Source: Rhynochetos jubatus (Eukaryota > Chordata > Aves > Eurypygiformes > Rhynochetidae). From it: a stretch of 64,000 nt of DNA. A program made the position numbers and the translations under genes. Positions 60,556 through 64,000 of this stretch are shown here, piece by piece. The DNA lies in the NCBI GenBank assembly GCA_027574665.1, contig CM050652.1, forward strand, positions 41,320,307-41,384,306. The letters are read 5' to 3'. The notes under the pieces were generated by a model, which was not told the origin of the DNA, made no database searches, and saw nothing but the letters and a program-made list of their open reading frames with translations. The number at the start of each line of letters is the position of its first letter. Position 1 is the stretch's first letter.

Positions 60556-60755
60556 GGTCAAAATTAGAGTGGTGAAACACTGGAAGAGCTTGCCAAGAGA
60601 TGCCATGGCATTTCTATCCTTGGAGATGGTCAAAACTTGAAAGGATATGACCACAGTCAACCCCTTCCAACTGCTAAGTTAAACCTGCTTTGAGCAGGGG
60701 TCAGACGACATAACCTTCAGAAGTTAATTCCAATCTTAGTTATTCTGTGATTCTT
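60556..60755 (+). mobile_element. CR1 LINE 3' end fragment (diverged)
   Basis: GTGGTGAAACACTGG, TTGGAGATGGTCAAAACTTG, AACCTGCTTTGAGCAGGGGT and the tail ATTCTGTGATTCTT (60742-60755) follow the order of CR1 3' ends. The copy is older than that at 14036: many substitutions separate the recognisable words. Confidence 0.75.
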
Positions 60756-61219
60756 GGAAAGAAGGATTAGACAAGAAACCAAGGAACCAAGTCTGGTTCC
60801 ATAAAAAGTGCCTTTAATTCAGTAAAATTAAACACTGCAGCCATCTGAAATTCCCCTCTAAAGAGAACAAGTGGGAGCAGTGACAACCCTGTGTATGCTG
60901 CTTTTCAGTCTCTCTTCACTACAGTCTGGTAAGAAGAACTCCCAGGTAATCTTCTCATCTTCTGAACAAAAGCATCTGCTCTTGGCTATAATCCACCCTT
61001 TGCAGCTCAGGTGTTCTCTTTTCCTTTACCAAGTTTTCAGCTTTATTGCAAGGCATACTGATTGCTCCCCATGGTCAGAGCTGTTCACATACCTTTTCTA
61101 TTTAAATAAGTTGTGTGAGATGGATGAGTGAACCTCTAATGGAAATGTTCAACGTAAGAGTTTATGGTTAAATAGGGTGACTGTGATAGAAGAGACCATG
61201 GCAACTTTATAGATTTATG

Positions 61220-61400
61220 TGCTTTAGTAACACCCCGCATCTATGAGGCACAGCATCTAGGACTGTCACTGTTTAGTATGATTATCAATGACTTGGAAAC
61301 AGGTTGAACTTGGAGATGTCAACTGTTGCAGGTAATACCATGACTTGGGTTGTAATGTCTGGAGGTGGTCCCCTCCAGACTAAGGATGTGATAAGATCTT
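61220..61400 (+). mobile_element. Possible internal CR1 fragment
   Basis: AGTATGATTATCAATGACTT, GGAAACAGGTTGAACTTGGA and TGCAGGTAATACCA resemble a CR1 ORF2 3' segment (TTTATCAATGACTTGG, then GCAGATGACACC). No frame remains open. It sits about 500 nt after another CR1 tail, so the two may be separate insertions. Confidence 0.4.
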
Positions 61401-64000
61401 CAGAGTGTTAAAAAACAAAAAGGCACATAATGGCAAATGCATTAGCAAATGTAAGTAATTCAGCTTTTAACAAGCACTTGGAATTATTCATACACTTGCT
61501 AGGTTGTCAATTAATTGTAAACATTTGGCCATCTGTGAAAAACCTCTGCTTGCCTCACAGTGGTGATTCAAAAGGCATATGCATTGTTGGGAGACCTGAA
61601 GAATGGAATTGAAAACAACACTTGAGGTGTTATATGAATAAATACTTTGCATTCAGCTGGTATGATGATGATCCCAAACCAAAAAGGGTAATAGAAGAAG
61701 AAAATGATTAACAGCAAGTGAGAGAGCCAGGGAATTCTTGTGGAAGAGAAGATCAGTAAAAGGGTATAGGCCTATCATAAGCTGTGAACAATAATAGACA
61801 TAAAATTTAATGCTTTTAATTTCCTGTTTCTATACTACAAGTGGGGAAGAAGGACAACCAGTGAATCAGACTGTGAGTTAACAACCTGACATTGAAAAGC
61901 AGGATGCATTACACAAACACGGCTGGGCAAAGAAACTCAGCCACATGCGTGCAGGAGTCAGAATAAACAAGCAACACGTCTGAAAGAGTTTCCCATTTGC
62001 AGTACACCCATGTAAAGTTATGAGTGAACTGCTGAAAAACGATGGTTGCAGTCCCTGCAACATGAACACCAGTGTTAGACATTTAGCAAAGCATTGGTCT
62101 CTATGTCCTTTCATTGGTTCTGACTGAAAAGGACTGGCCTACCTATGGCAAGAAAGGGCAAAGCTAGAATGAAAACTGTATTTTTGGCTGTTATTTTGGG
62201 AAGCTATATAAGCATAGCAAAGCACAGATCTTGCAGAGCCCTGTGATGCTGCCTGGCACATTCAGGAAGGCAAAGCCCGCAAGTGTTTCCACCTGCTGCT
62301 CCTGGACAGTGTGCTCCTTGGGAGAGCTGATGTCTCAGTGGAGGTGGAGAGGGTCTCCTCCCTCTTCACACCATCCACAGTTCACCATTAAATAGATATT
62401 TGAAGATGATCAAATCTCATGTTGCTGTGACATGGGTTTTTTTGCTTTTCTGGCATAGTTGATTTACAGGAAGGGAGAAAAAAACAAATTAGTCCAACAT
62501 TGATAACACAAAGGCAGTCAGGACTCATACCACCTGTTTTCCCCTGGTGCCATTGTGTAGTGCTCGACTGGGTAGACTTTGGCAGCAGAAATGCACATTC
62601 CTTGACACAGCAGGTGGTTTTAGCCACAGTTTTCAAGTTCATTTAGCTGTTATCACAGAAAATCAGATTTGCTATGACTTTGTGCATGTAATATTACAGC
62701 AGTTCACCTTAATTAGACACAGAAACTAACTTTGGACTCCCTGTTGTCCTTCTGGATAGCAAGATCAGCCAAAAGTCTTGTGTCCATGTGAAGTATTTGA
62801 GATTTTATTCCACCAGTTTGTTCAGTGTGGGTGTGAAAACTTGGTGCAAGTAAAACTACCTGCGTGCTGACTCTGCCATGCTAAATGTTTCACAAATAGA
62901 TGATAACAAAATTGTGATGCACATTTACTTGTGCTTGATGCAAGCATGTGACTTTAAAGAACAGTTATCAGTTACTGGACCTACTTAGGCATTCTGCCCA
63001 CTCTGCAGAAGAGCTTTCACTTCTCAAAAGTGTTTCTCAAGCATGTACTCATAAACTGTGACTAAGCCATCTCGCATCTTGCTTAACGAATTCCCAGGAT
63101 CTTTCTCAATAAGGTTTTTTTTTTTTACCCCTTTAAACCATCTCATGGTTTCTCTGAACCAATTCTGGTTTATAAGCCTCCATTTTGGAATCTGAGTTTT
63201 GGAGCTGGACAATCTGTTTCAGGCAGTGGTGTCAGCTCCACCTTTTAAATCCATAGAATCGACCTGGCTCAGTATTAGCTTGTGTGTGCAACCCTTGTTC
63301 ATATGTTTTTAAACATGTCTAGTGTCATTCATGTCACTGAGGCCCTCTGGAAGGGTACGGCGTTACTTGGTGTGCCCCATTTATTCCTTTTAAAGTTACG
63401 ACAATTTCTCAAGTAGTGTAAGCTTGCTAAAAATTGTGGTGATCAGTGTTCACGCAACCCTTTTGAAAAATTCTTGCATACAAGAATTCTGTGTTTTGTA
63501 AATTGCTCCTACTGAATCCCTGCTGTTTAACAAAATCCTAAATTGCTCTGGGAGAGAAAGTATTCTATTATATCATATAATTATACTATTTGTCATCTTT
63601 TCCTACTGCAGATAAATGTACTTCTATGTTCTGCTTTGTATCTATAATTATTGACAATTCTATCACTTCTGTTAATTCTTAGAATTTTCTTTGTTCAGAC
63701 TCTGCTTTACGAACTTTTAATTAACTCAGACTTTCCTGCAATAAGCTGCTGCTCCTTTTGCCTTCTTTCTCAGTGTTCCTCCATTCTGATTCATATCAGT
63801 AAAAATATCTGAAAGGTCTTATCTTGTGAATGTCTATACATACGGGAAGACAAATATTTCATTTCTAAATTATATCTAGAGATATACATATGTATGCACA
63901 AAACAGACACATAAATAATGTTTATATATATTATTTGCATATTTTTCCTCTTTGTCTCTTAACCAATTTTTTTTCTGCCATTGTTGCTTTCATCTAAGTA

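Larger units (their letters stand above)
51160..64000. other. Probable intergenic region downstream of NAV3
   Basis: I found no run of splice-compatible exons, no recognisable protein domain, no tRNA or rRNA, and no CpG island promoter of the usual kind. Many short reading frames occur as expected in AT-rich DNA. Content that can be named is listed separately: CR1/LINE relics, homopolymers, a quadruplex motif and one GC-richer patch. In human the gene beyond NAV3 is, from memory, SYT1; nothing of it is visible here. Confidence 0.7.

Noticed and set aside
62205-62212. TATATAAG as a TATA-box promoter
   Set aside because: A single TATA word is frequent in AT-rich DNA; no initiator, CpG content or downstream gene supports it.
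1-64000. CRISPR array, bacterial operon, prophage, endogenous retrovirus with LTRs or a new multi-gene system
   Set aside because: No regular spacer-repeat arrays, no LTR pairs, no retroviral domains and no clustered unknown genes were seen; the window is one vertebrate gene end plus intergenic DNA.

Overview
The window reads as vertebrate, most probably avian, nuclear DNA. It is AT-rich, has short coding exons separated by GT-AG introns, and carries degenerate CR1 LINE 3' ends with the diagnostic ATTCTGTGATTCT-type tail (about 14036-14128 and 60556-60755). Nothing bacterial, phage, CRISPR or operon-like is present. The species cannot be named from the sequence alone.

The left three quarters (1 to about 51 kb, + strand) is the 3' part of one gene, recognised from its translation as neuron navigator 3 (NAV3), a vertebrate relative of C. 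elegans unc-53. Twenty-two coding exons, 1472-1632 through 48458-48577, join without a phase break into 936 complete codons plus a stop. This is roughly the C-terminal 40% of a protein that I recall as about 2,385 residues in human. Residue numbers below are local, with residue 1 the Tyr codon at 1473-1475. In order the exons encode a Ser-rich linker, a first coiled coil (about 135-225), a basic patch with six lysines (267-272), a second coiled coil (about 344-415), a Ser-rich hinge (417-429), and an AAA-type ATPase region with Walker A GPSGTGKT (607-614), a Walker B strand ending in Asp-Asn (672-678) and a sensor-1-like strand (703-709). The N-terminal calponin-homology part lies upstream of the window.

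Two exons are microexons: 24 nt (10132-10155) and 21 nt (24874-24894). Both keep the reading frame. Both have TGC just upstream of the 3' splice site, and the 21-nt exon also has two GCATG motifs shortly downstream. This is the layout of neural microexons and is the best biological lead in the window.

The 3' UTR runs from 48578 to a canonical AATAAA at 50950-50955, with a possible distal ATTAAA at 51131-51136. It holds a Pumilio-type TGTAAATA, a long pyrimidine tract and an internal A-rich tract.

From about 51.2 kb to 64 kb I see no gene. The region holds decayed LINE fragments, homopolymers, a strong quadruplex motif and one GC-richer patch, and is probably intergenic. I did not find an undescribed biological system; the observations worth following are regulatory (microexon control, hairpins, motif pairs, quadruplex and poly-C tracts).
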